6,807 nt of DNA from JAISGQ01 sp045604155 (GCA_045604155.1 JAZUNN010000076.1:1-6807), one strand, 5' to 3'. Shown: positions 1 through 6,032, counted from the first letter of the stretch. Notes: generated from the letters alone by a model not told the origin. A program made the numbers and translations.

Positions 1-1110
1 GTCAAGATCCTTCTCGCACAGGCACTTTTCGGACAGCCTGAGATCCTTCTGCTGGACGAGCCTACAAACCACCTTGACATAAAGAGCATACAGTGGCTCG
101 AGGAATTCCTCATGGATTACCCCGGTACAGTCCTTGTTGTATCCCATGACCGCCACTTCCTCAATAACGTCTGCACACACATCTGTGATATAGACTATAA
201 CAGCTTCAAGATTTACGTCGGCAACTAGGATTTCTGTTATGAATCCAGCCAGCTTATCCAGCGACTTCTTGCCGACCAGCACAGAAAGGCAAGCGAGAAG
301 ATAGCAGAGCTGCAGAACTTCGTATCCCGATTCTCCGCAAACAAATCCAAGGCAAAGCAGGCAACCGCCAGAAGAAAGCTTATCGAAAAGCTCAGTGTTG
401 AAGAGCTTCCCTGTTCTACCAGAAGATACCCCTTTGTAGGCTTTACCATGGACAGAGAGCCGGGCAAGGAAATACTTCGAGTCAATGGCATTTCCAAGAC
501 CATCGACGGAGTGAAAATACTCAATAACGTAAGCTTTGCTCTTAACAAAACCGATAAGGTTGCGTTCATTGCAAAGAACGACCTTGCAATGACCACACTG
601 TTCAAAATTCTTTTTGAAGAGATCGAACCCGATGAGGGAACATTCAACTGGGGTGTCTCCACAACCCAGAGCTATCTTCCCAGAGATAACGGTGAATTCT
701 TTGATGGCTGCGATATGAATCTTGTTGAGTGGCTGTCCCAGTGGTCAAAGGATCAGACCCAGACATATCTGAGGGGTTTCCTCGGAAAGATGCTTTTCTC
801 AGGTGATGAAGTTCTCAAGCCTGTAAAGGTTCTTTCCGGTGGCGAAAAGGTACGCTGCATGCTCAGCAGAATGATGCTTTTCGGCTCCAATGTTTTTGTT
901 CTTGACCAGCCCACAAACCACCTTGACCTTGAGGCAATAACCGCAGTAAACAAGGGCGTTGAAAGCTTCAAGGGCGTAGTACTGTTTTCTTCTCACGACC
1001 ACGAGTTTATGGGCACCATCGCAAATAGAATCATCGAACTCACCGAAGACGGGGTTATCGACAGAGCCTGCACCTACGATGAATACATCGAATACATGAT
1101 GAACAGATAA
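1..1110 (+). pseudogene. ABC-F family ATPase, 3' portion, interrupted by an in-frame TAG (probable pseudogene)
   Basis: Frame 1 is open from the window edge to TAA at 1108-1110 except for TAG at 226-228, and both sides read as one ABC-F protein. ABC-F proteins are soluble twin-ATPase factors that act on the ribosome; they are not transporters. The upstream part holds the end of the first ATPase domain: Walker B LLLDEPTNHLD (46-78) and H-loop SHDRH (142-156). The stop replaces the Tyr expected in the GNYDFWYESS motif after that domain, and the nearby Trp is Cys (TGT, 235-237). The charged linker follows (about 229-440). The second domain has an intact LSGGEKVR signature (832-855) and H-loop (His at 994). 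Its Walker A lysine is Met (589-591) and its catalytic glutamate is Gln (907-909, LDQPTNHLD). No frameshift is seen. Met at 448 could start a separate second-domain fragment, but no good ribosome binding site precedes it. The 5' end lies outside the window. A base-calling error at the TAG cannot be excluded. Confidence 0.8.
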
Positions 1111-1122
1111 AAAGACGGGAAT

Positions 1123-1203
1123 CCAAAGGGATAATATCCCTTTGGCAGGGGTTATCAGGGTACTCTGTACCCTGCGGCAGGAGTTTGAGGACGCAGTCCT
1201 CAA
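1123..1203. repeat. Modular intergenic element of three hairpins with a repeated 10-base spacer
   Basis: Three perfect inverted repeats lie in a row: 9 bp at 1123-1131/1137-1145 (CCAAAGGGA arm), 7 bp at 1156-1162/1168-1174 (CAGGGTA arm) and 8 bp at 1185-1192/1196-1203 (TTGAGGAC arm, 3-base loop). The gaps between them are 10 bases each (1146-1155 and 1175-1184). The motif GGCAGGRGTT spans both junctions (1144-1153 and 1176-1185), identical at 9 of 10 bases and 32 bases apart. The arms differ from one another, so this is not a simple tandem repeat. It resembles REP/MITE-like intergenic repeats that I associate with Ruminococcaceae, but copy number cannot be seen here. It starts 12 bases after the ABC-F stop and would form in that gene's 3' untranslated region. 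Confidence 0.6.
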
Positions 1204-1220
1204 CTATACGGAACAAAGAA

Positions 1221-1245
1221 AAAAGCAGGCGAAAGCCTGCTTTTT
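1221..1245. terminator. Bidirectional rho-independent terminator
   Basis: The stem is 10 bp, AAAAGCAGGC (1221-1230) with GCCTGCTTTT (1235-1244), closed by a GAAA tetraloop (1231-1234). A T run follows on the + strand (1241-1245). On the - strand, the complement of the A-rich stretch at 1215-1224 gives a T run. It sits between convergent genes, so it can end transcripts of the ABC-F gene from the left and of the QueG-like gene from the right. Confidence 0.85.
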
Positions 1246-1281
1246 AAAGTCAGTGAAAGTTGAGGGGATTGCGATCCGCAG

Positions 1282-1338
1282 AATTGCGCCCCAAACCGCA
1301 ATTAATGGCGCTGTCCTTGAAAATCCTGTTTAAGGACA
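1282..1338. other. Two further hairpins between the terminator and the QueG-like gene
   Basis: A 7 bp inverted repeat with an 8-base loop lies at 1282-1288/1297-1303 (AATTGCG/CGCAATT). A second 7 bp stem with a 13-base loop lies at 1312-1318/1332-1338 (TGTCCTT/AAGGACA). Neither has a clear T run. They may be transcript-end structures of the - strand gene or more of the hairpin-rich intergenic element. No function can be assigned. Confidence 0.35.
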
Positions 1339-1356
1339 ACGTCATTAAGAATCCTT

Positions 1357-2157
1357 TTATTCATCCTTGAATATATCCATATTCCTTTTTATGACACTCT
1401 TTCCTCGCCACATATAGGCACGGTCTGCGGCATTTGCCAGATCATTTTCCTTTACATCGGGATTTGCACGCCTTAAAAATGCTTCTATGTAGGTGTTTTC
1501 TGCATTTTTATTGTGAGGGCAGACATCCTGACAGGTGTCACATCCCCATACAGAGCCATTCTTACGGATAAGAGCAATTTCAAGGTCAGTAAGAATGCCT
1601 TTTTTCTGGGTTATGTATGAAATACAGTTATCCTTGACAAAGCCGTCATCACACAGAGCTTTTCCGGGACAGGCATTGCGGCAGGCACCGCAGTGCTCGC
1701 AATAAGAAACTTCTTCGCCGGTAAAAGGTACTTCAAGGTTTGTGACAATTTCGCCTATAAAGCAGAAGGTACCGAATCTGTCATTGATAAGAAGATTGTT
1801 GTCACCTATCATACCAAGACCGCAGAGAGAAGCAGTGTAAACCTCGGGGATAGGGGAGTTATCAATAAACCATACGAAGTCATGCTCGGGAAATGCATTT
1901 CGCAGAGCGAGGCAGGCATTATCGAGCATATGACCTGCTATTTCATGGTAATCGGGCACAGCAGCATAAAGCGACAGATTGCCCTTTTCCACAGGTACTT
2001 TATAAGGAAATAAAACGGAAATAACAGCTCTTGCATCCTGCGGAAGCCTGCCTTTGGCCATGCAGGGAAGAAGCTTGCTCTCGACAAGGGAATAATCACA
2101 TACACCGAAGTCGTACAAGCCGTTTGCATTCATAATGATTGACAGCATACCCGTCAC
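1357..2157 (-). CDS. Short epoxyqueuosine-reductase-like (QueG-like) iron-sulfur protein
   Basis: QueG enzymes use cobalamin and two [4Fe-4S] clusters to reduce epoxyqueuosine to queuosine in the wobble position of GUN-anticodon tRNAs, in the cytoplasm. Here the DUF1730-type N-terminal part contains FIDNSPIPE (Asp99 aligns with the family's proposed catalytic Asp) and GLGMIGDNNLLIN (113-125). A ferredoxin-like double cluster follows: C153-x2-C156-x2-C159-x3-C163-P, C178 in CISY, and C206-x2-C209-x3-C213-P. At 266 residues it is much shorter than typical QueG (about 350-390) and lacks the C-terminal HEAT-like repeats. Such short forms occur in Clostridia; whether they perform the same reaction is not shown by the sequence. 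The GTG start at 2157 is chosen because AGGGGTG lies about 9 bases upstream; ATG at 2148 is the alternative. The gene is alone on its strand, convergent with the ABC-F gene and divergent from the gene at 2395. Confidence 0.85.
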   Translation of the reverse strand: MTGMLSIIMNANGLYDFGVCDYSLVESKLLPCMAKGRLPQDARAVISVLFPYKVPVEKGNLSLYAAVPDYHEIAGHMLDNACLALRNAFPEHDFVWFIDNSPIPEVYTASLCGLGMIGDNNLLINDRFGTFCFIGEIVTNLEVPFTGEEVSYCEHCGACRNACPGKALCDDGFVKDNCISYITQKKGILTDLEIALIRKNGSVWGCDTCQDVCPHNKNAENTYIEAFLRRANPDVKENDLANAADRAYMWRGKSVIKRNMDIFKDE

Positions 2158-2188
2158 TTTGATTCACCCCTGAACATGAAAGAATATT

Positions 2189-2215
2189 GCTCTTTTATTT
2201 TATGAAAAAAAGAGC
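2189..2215 (-). other. Hairpin near the predicted 5' end of the QueG-like transcript
   Basis: An 8 bp perfect inverted repeat, GCTCTTTT (2189-2196) and AAAAGAGC (2208-2215), has an A/T loop. If the - strand promoter at 2225-2252 is right, transcription would begin about 2217-2218 and this stem would form at the very 5' end of the mRNA, as stabilising 5' hairpins do. On the + strand it is followed by CTTTTT but has no upstream gene to terminate. Confidence 0.35.
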
Positions 2216-2224
2216 CTTTTAGCT

Positions 2225-2252
2225 ATTATAACACAAATTGAAAAAATTCCAA
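2225..2252 (-). promoter_or_regulatory. Predicted promoter of the QueG-like gene
   Basis: Read on the - strand, TTGGAA (2252-2247) is followed by a 16-base spacer and TATAAT (2230-2225). A TG one base before the -10 box makes it an extended -10 (TGTTATAAT). The leader to the GTG at 2157 would be about 60 bases. Confidence 0.6.
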
Positions 2253-2276
2253 CAGTTTTATGTGAAAAAATATCCA

Positions 2277-2305
2277 TTTACATTTTGTTAATAATTTGGT
2301 ATAAT
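2277..2305 (+). promoter_or_regulatory. Predicted sigma-A-type promoter of the 2395 gene
   Basis: TTTACA (2277-2282), a 17-base spacer and a perfect TATAAT (2300-2305) lie 90 bases before the chosen start of the secreted-protein gene. The expected transcription start is near 2312. The leader of about 83 bases is too short for a T-box, so glyQS is not under T-box control from this promoter. Confidence 0.75.
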
Positions 2306-2394
2306 ATAGTGACAGCGAGCACTGTCTTTACTGCCTTAGAGGGATAAAAAGGGTGAAGATTGGTTGTTCGATGAAAAAACGAGGAGGAATCTCC

Positions 2395-3228
2395 ATGAGA
2401 AAAGTAACAATACTGTTGCTTGTTCTCGTTTTGTTTATTACACTTATAGTAGCACCGTCCTGTTCCTGCGGAGGCAATGATGAACCTCAGGCTCCCCTGA
2501 CAAGCGGCTCAGTAGTAGTAACAAGCGGCTCAGCAATCCCTACCAATGTTGAGCCTGATATAATCGGTAAAATAACCAGCATTTCCATTACAGCAGACAG
2601 AGCAACAATGCTTGTGGAAGCGGATGTTACCGATGAATCAGAAGAACAGCAGAAATACAAGGAAGCAACAGTTACAGTAGATCTTAAAACAGCAATAGGC
2701 AAGGAAGAATCTGAAGAAACATTTTCACACCTTGTGCTTACCGCAGGTGATACAGTGCAGGTATGGTTTGGATCTTCAGTAACCGAAACCTCTCCCGTAC
2801 AGGCATATGCTCAGGCTGTAAAGATCATGCGTTCTGAGGTAGTGAGTGATTCCCTCGGGGTAATAAATCTTCCCCGACTGGTTGTCAACTGCGGTGCAGA
2901 CAGCTCTCTTGCTGCAGCATCAAATGTAACCTGGAACGGACAGAATTATAATTACGGAGCTGTGGAAGAGATAATAGAAGAAAACCGAGGAGCTGTTGTC
3001 AGTGTCCGCTGCGGTGAAACAATATCTCTTGTTTTCAGTATGGCACCGGATAATTACACAGTTTCCTACAAAACCACAGAGGCTGATGCGATCCCCACAC
3101 CTATTGAAGTTGTCGGTGGAAAGCTGAATATCCCCGAAAATGCAGCAGGCGATTACATTTATACCGTAAATGTAGTTTACGGTGAAAATGCAGTGACCTA
3201 TGTATTCTCGGTATTTGCATTCATCTGA
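2395..3228 (+). CDS. Secreted or lipid-anchored protein with DUF3221-like region
   Basis: The start at 2395 is chosen because AGGAGG (2382-2387) lies 7 bases upstream and the signal peptide begins there; the same frame extends upstream to ATG 2371 and GTG 2353 without a better site. The 277-residue product opens with MRK and a hydrophobic segment (about 4-20), then VAPSC-SCGG with Cys23 and Cys25. This may be a weak lipobox (Ala rather than Leu at -3), so lipid anchoring is likely but unproven. A Thr/Ser/Pro-rich linker with TSGS twice (36-46) follows. Residues about 57-146, ending GDTVQVWFGSSVTETSPVQA, resemble the small beta-barrel of DUF3221/YobA-like proteins. Residues about 165-277 form a second beta-rich, Ig-like part ending in a GDYIYTVNV strand pattern common in clostridial surface proteins. 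The role is unknown. glyQS begins 25 bases downstream, so co-transcription is possible. Confidence 0.8.
   Translation: MRKVTILLLVLVLFITLIVAPSCSCGGNDEPQAPLTSGSVVVTSGSAIPTNVEPDIIGKITSISITADRATMLVEADVTDESEEQQKYKEATVTVDLKTAIGKEESEETFSHLVLTAGDTVQVWFGSSVTETSPVQAYAQAVKIMRSEVVSDSLGVINLPRLVVNCGADSSLAAASNVTWNGQNYNYGAVEEIIEENRGAVVSVRCGETISLVFSMAPDNYTVSYKTTEADAIPTPIEVVGGKLNIPENAAGDYIYTVNVVYGENAVTYVFSVFAFI
2500..2533 (+). repeat. Short direct repeat in the linker of the secreted protein
   Basis: ACAAGCGGCTCAG occurs at 2500-2512 and 2521-2533, a 21-base (7-codon) period that encodes TSGS-VVV-TSGS. This is a small in-frame duplication in the linker just after the signal peptide, of the kind that changes linker length by slippage. 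Confidence 0.7.
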
Positions 3229-3253
3229 TAAAAATAAGTGAGGTCGAACAACA

Positions 3254-4633
3254 ATGCTTAACACAGAAAAATCAATGGAAAAAATCGTAGCTCTCTGTAA
3301 GAACAGAGGCTTTATATTCCCCGGCTCCGAAATCTACGGCGGCCTTGCAAACACCTGGGACTACGGTCCTCTCGGTGCAAGACTGAAGAACAATGTCAAG
3401 GATACCTGGAGAAAGAGATTTATTCAGGAAAGACACAACAGCTTTGAGGTAGACGCTGACATTCTCATGAACTCCCGTGTTTGGGAAGCATCCGGTCATG
3501 TTTCCAGCTTCTCCGATCCTCTGCTTGACTGCAAGGAATGCAAGATGCGTCACAGAGCTGACAATCTTATCGACGATTTCAATCCTGATGCTCATGCAGA
3601 CGGCATGACCAAGGAAGAGATGTTTGAGTACATCAAGGCTAATTCCATTCCCTGCCCCCATTGCGGAAAGCACAACTTTACCGATATCCGTGAGTTCAAC
3701 CTCATGTTCCAGACATTCAGAGGTGTAACAAACGACAGCAAGAGCATTATTTATCTCCGTCCCGAGAACGCACAGGGTGAGTATGTAAACTTCCTCAATG
3801 TTCAGCGTTCCATGCGTGCAAAGCTGCCTTTCTCCATCGGTCAGATAGGTAAGGCATTCAGAAATGAGATCACTCCCGGTAACTTTACCTTCAGAACCAT
3901 CGAGTTCGAGCAGATGGAGTTCCAGACCTTCTGCAAGGAAGGCGAAGATACCGACCTTTATGAGTACTTCAAGGCATACGGCAAGAAGTATTATGAGGAT
4001 CTTGGCATTCCTTCCGATCACCTCAGATATCACGATCACGAGAAGCTTGCACACTATGCAAAGGCTGCCTGTGATATCGAGTTCCTGTTCCCCTTCGGCT
4101 GGGGTGAAGTAAACGGCACCCACAACAGAACAAACTTCGACCTTACCCGTCATCAGGAATACAGCGGTCAGAAGATGGATTATCTTGATCCTGTAACCAA
4201 TGAGAAGTATATTCCTTACATAATCGAATCTACCTACGGTCTTGACCGTACCGTTCTCGCACTTCTCTGCGAGGCATATGATGAAGAGGTTATCGATGCA
4301 GAAAAGAACGATGTACGTACCGTTCTCCATCTCAATCCTGCTATTGCACCTTACAAGGCTGCAGTTCTTCCTCTTTCCAAGAAGCTTTCTGAGAAGGCAA
4401 TGGAGATCCGCAACGAGCTCAGTAAGTACTTCATGACTGACTTTGATGAAACCGGTTCCATCGGTAAGAGATACCGCCGTCAGGACGAGGTCGGTACTCC
4501 CTTCTGCATCACCTTTGACTTTGAGTCTGAGAACGATGGCTGCGTAACTATCCGTGACCGTGATACCATGGAGCAGGAGAGAATAAAGATCGAAGATCTT
4601 GCAGCATATATCAGCGCAAAAATTTCCTTCTAA
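3254..4633 (+). CDS. glyQS: Glycine--tRNA ligase, homodimeric type
   Basis: This class II aminoacyl-tRNA synthetase joins glycine to tRNA-Gly with ATP in the cytoplasm. The 459-residue protein begins with the family hallmark GFIFPGSEIYGGLANTWDYGPLG (about 19-41). A zinc-binding insertion shows C93-x2-C96 and C134-x2-C137. Motif 2 is FRNEITPGNFTFRTIEFEQMEF (202-223, Arg203), and motif 3 lies at about 323-339 (ESTYGLDR, Arg332). The anticodon-binding domain fills about 360-459, from the PAIAPYKAAVLPL strand (362-374) through GSIGKRYRRQDEVGTPFCIT (401-420) to VTIRDRDTMEQ. The length suits the alpha2 bacterial/eukaryal type rather than the GlyQ+GlyS alpha2beta2 type. GTGAGG lies about 10 bases before the ATG. 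It follows the secreted-protein gene by 25 bases with no promoter or T-box in the gap. The YcxB-like gene starts 39 bases after its TAA. Confidence 0.97.
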   Translation: MLNTEKSMEKIVALCKNRGFIFPGSEIYGGLANTWDYGPLGARLKNNVKDTWRKRFIQERHNSFEVDADILMNSRVWEASGHVSSFSDPLLDCKECKMRHRADNLIDDFNPDAHADGMTKEEMFEYIKANSIPCPHCGKHNFTDIREFNLMFQTFRGVTNDSKSIIYLRPENAQGEYVNFLNVQRSMRAKLPFSIGQIGKAFRNEITPGNFTFRTIEFEQMEFQTFCKEGEDTDLYEYFKAYGKKYYEDLGIPSDHLRYHDHEKLAHYAKAACDIEFLFPFGWGEVNGTHNRTNFDLTRHQEYSGQKMDYLDPVTNEKYIPYIIESTYGLDRTVLALLCEAYDEEVIDAEKNDVRTVLHLNPAIAPYKAAVLPLSKKLSEKAMEIRNELSKYFMTDFDETGSIGKRYRRQDEVGTPFCITFDFESENDGCVTIRDRDTMEQERIKIEDLAAYISAKISF

Positions 4634-4672
4634 GCAAAGCCGTTTACAGCAAACTTAGTAGGAGGATCGCCG

Positions 4673-5269
4673 ATGAATCAGAACGGACATTGCGAGAATG
4701 TTCGCGTAACAGTATCATTGACGCCTGACGATATTTTCAGAGCGGAAAAAACATTTTTCTCAAAACGAAAAAAAGCGCAGCAGAGAAGAAAACAGCTTAT
4801 AGTTATTCTCCTGCTGCTGCCCTTTACAACATATCTGTTCGTATGGTGGTACATGCGAATAATGCGTGAAGGCGGATGGATAGATCTTGAGCCTGCACAG
4901 GTGAACTTTGTCACACTGGTGCTTGTAATGGGTGCTGCAACGGTAGCCATTGCTGGTATATCATATCTTGTGTTCCGAAGAAAAAAGCTGCAGGTACATG
5001 TTCAGCAGGGTCTGAAATATCGTGCATCCTTATGCACATACAGTTTTGGAAATGAAATATCCATTGTAACTCCCAGCAATGAAAGCACGGTGCAGTACAG
5101 CGAGATATCCGAAGTGATTGAAGATTATTACGGGTATCTTATTGTGCCGCATACCGGAGCACTTATATATCTGCCCACACGAGTCCTTTACGGAGAAGAA
5201 CTTAATGCCGTAAAGAGTATGATTGCACGAAGCTTCACAGAAGATAAGACGGAAGAGAAAGGGGTATAA
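4673..5269 (+). CDS. YcxB-like two-helix membrane protein
   Basis: The 198-residue product has a charged cytoplasmic N-terminus (KRKKAQQRRK, 31-40), a hydrophobic helix at about 41-61, a short loop, a second helix at about 79-102 and a soluble C-terminal domain after FRRKK. The C-terminal pattern (YSFGNEISIVTPSNESTVQYSEI, about 123-145, then IEDYYGYLIV and GALIYLPTRVL) fits the YcxB-like domain, a small beta-rich domain on many two-helix membrane proteins of Firmicutes. The family has no firmly established biochemical function. The start is well supported: AGGAGG at 4660-4665 lies 7 bases from the ATG. The LOR-family gene begins one base after its TAA, so the two are very probably translated together. 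It is probably read through from glyQS. Confidence 0.8.
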   Translation: MNQNGHCENVRVTVSLTPDDIFRAEKTFFSKRKKAQQRRKQLIVILLLLPFTTYLFVWWYMRIMREGGWIDLEPAQVNFVTLVLVMGAATVAIAGISYLVFRRKKLQVHVQQGLKYRASLCTYSFGNEISIVTPSNESTVQYSEISEVIEDYYGYLIVPHTGALIYLPTRVLYGEELNAVKSMIARSFTEDKTEEKGV

Positions 5270-5270
5270 T

Positions 5271-5765
5271 ATGCTGTATATAACTCAGGAATCACTGCTT
5301 AAAACAAAAAACTTTGAAGTGACTGATGAATTCAAGCGTCATGTCTGGACAGTAAAAGGTTCAATACTGACAGACAATAAGCTTCAGATTTTTACAAATG
5401 GCGGAACCTTTGCTGCCGAGATAGAGAAGAAAAGCGGAATATTCGGCACAAAGTTTGAAATTTCCGTCAATGGCGTCCCTTTTGAAACGGTAAAGAAAAA
5501 GAACATTGCAACAGGCGTAAAGTACGAAACAACAAAAAGCGGTTGGAAGCTTGACGGCGATTATATAAAGGGTGCATACAGACTTCTTACAGCACGTGAC
5601 GGACTTGTAATGATCCACAGCAAGAAGTGGTTCTCCTGGGGCGAAACCTATGTTGTAGAGGTAAGCCGCAAGGAAGACGAGCTTATGTGCCTCTGTGTTT
5701 CCCTATGTATCGACTCTTCTTCCGAGGTAAATACTGAATACATAAAAAATTCAAAAAAATTCTGA
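5271..5765 (+). CDS. LURP-one-related (LOR, tubby-like beta-barrel) family protein
   Basis: The ATG at 5271 is preferred over an in-frame ATG at 5223: it follows AAAGGGG with a 6-base gap and does not overlap the upstream gene. The 164-residue protein opens MLYITQESLLKTKNFEVTDE and continues as short beta strands with an amphipathic helical end. Features matching bacterial LOR proteins (the YxjI type) are IEKKSGIFGTKFEISVNG (51-68), GWKLDGDY (91-98), and IHSKKWFSWGETYVVEV (115-131), followed by a hydrophobic helix, DELMCLCVSLCIDSS (136-150). The fold is a small barrel around a central helix, related to tubby domains; the bacterial role is unknown, though membrane or lipid association is often suggested. 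No signal peptide is seen. It sits one base after the YcxB-like gene. No terminator separates its stop from the tRNA promoter 9 bases downstream. Confidence 0.82.
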   Translation: MLYITQESLLKTKNFEVTDEFKRHVWTVKGSILTDNKLQIFTNGGTFAAEIEKKSGIFGTKFEISVNGVPFETVKKKNIATGVKYETTKSGWKLDGDYIKGAYRLLTARDGLVMIHSKKWFSWGETYVVEVSRKEDELMCLCVSLCIDSSSEVNTEYIKNSKKF

Positions 5766-5773
5766 AAAAGCAC

Positions 5774-5802
5774 TTGACAAATGGCGAAACCCCATATATA
5801 AT
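5774..5802 (+). promoter_or_regulatory. Perfect consensus promoter of the tRNA pair
   Basis: TTGACA (5774-5779), a 17-base spacer and TATAAT (5797-5802) match the vegetative sigma consensus exactly. The transcript would start near 5809 and carry about 35 bases of leader before tRNA-Asp. Such strong promoters are usual for stable RNA genes. Confidence 0.9.
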
Positions 5803-5844
5803 AACGGAGTCGCTTGAGGGAACAAACCTCTACGACGGGCTTAC

Positions 5845-5921
5845 GGCCCAGTAGTTCAGCTGGTTAGAACGCTAGCCTGTCACGCTAGAGGTCGACGGTT
5901 CGAGTCCGTTCTGGGTCGCCA
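5845..5921 (+). tRNA. tRNA-Asp (anticodon GTC)
   Basis: The cloverleaf folds fully. The acceptor stem is GGCCCAG (5845-5851) with CTGGGTC (5911-5917), one G-T wobble. The anticodon arm is CTAGC-CTGTCAC-GCTAG (5872-5888) with anticodon GTC at 5879-5881, and the T arm carries GGTTCGAGTCC. The discriminator is G5918 and CCA is encoded at 5919-5921. GTC is one of the GUN anticodons modified to queuosine, the product of QueG-type enzymes. Confidence 0.97.
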
Positions 5922-5926
5922 TATTC

Positions 5927-6002
<76 letters not shown>

Positions 6003-6004
6003 AA

Positions 6005-6032
6005 AACTCCTGAAACTTCGGTTTCAGGAGTT
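6005..6032 (+). terminator. Terminator hairpin of the tRNA operon
   Basis: A perfect 12 bp stem, AACTCCTGAAAC (6005-6016) with GTTTCAGGAGTT (6021-6032), is capped by TTCG, an exceptionally stable tetraloop. The following T tract is imperfect (ACGTTCTATTTTAT). It begins 3 bases after the CCA of tRNA-Thr. A second, weaker stem (GGGCG 6071-6075, CGCCC 6085-6089) with GTTTTG after it may back it up. Confidence 0.85.

Noticed and set aside
226..228. TAG as a recoded sense codon (alternative code or pyrrolysine).
   Set aside because: No other in-frame TAG occurs in the genes of the window and none of them ends in TAG, so there is no support for recoding. The position is normally Tyr, and other damage nearby (Trp to Cys, Walker changes) makes a mutation simpler.
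237..662. Open frame of 141 codons on the - strand.
   Set aside because: It lies opposite conserved ABC-F coding sequence and has no recognisable protein features.
1123..1244. CRISPR array.
   Set aside because: The repeated unit is only 10 bases, the intervening segments are hairpins rather than unique spacers, and no cas genes are present.
1142..1333. Possible 63-codon small protein on the + strand.
   Set aside because: It runs through the hairpin element and the terminator, has no good ribosome binding site, and its composition follows the inverted repeats.
2312..2394. T-box or other riboswitch controlling glyQS.
   Set aside because: The leader is only about 83 bases, lies before another gene, and shows no T-box sequence or terminator/antiterminator pair. 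The 25-base gap before glyQS is also too short.
3272..4330. Long open frame of 352 codons on the - strand.
   Set aside because: It is the antisense shadow of glyQS, whose codon bias leaves the opposite frame open; no start site or family pattern supports it.
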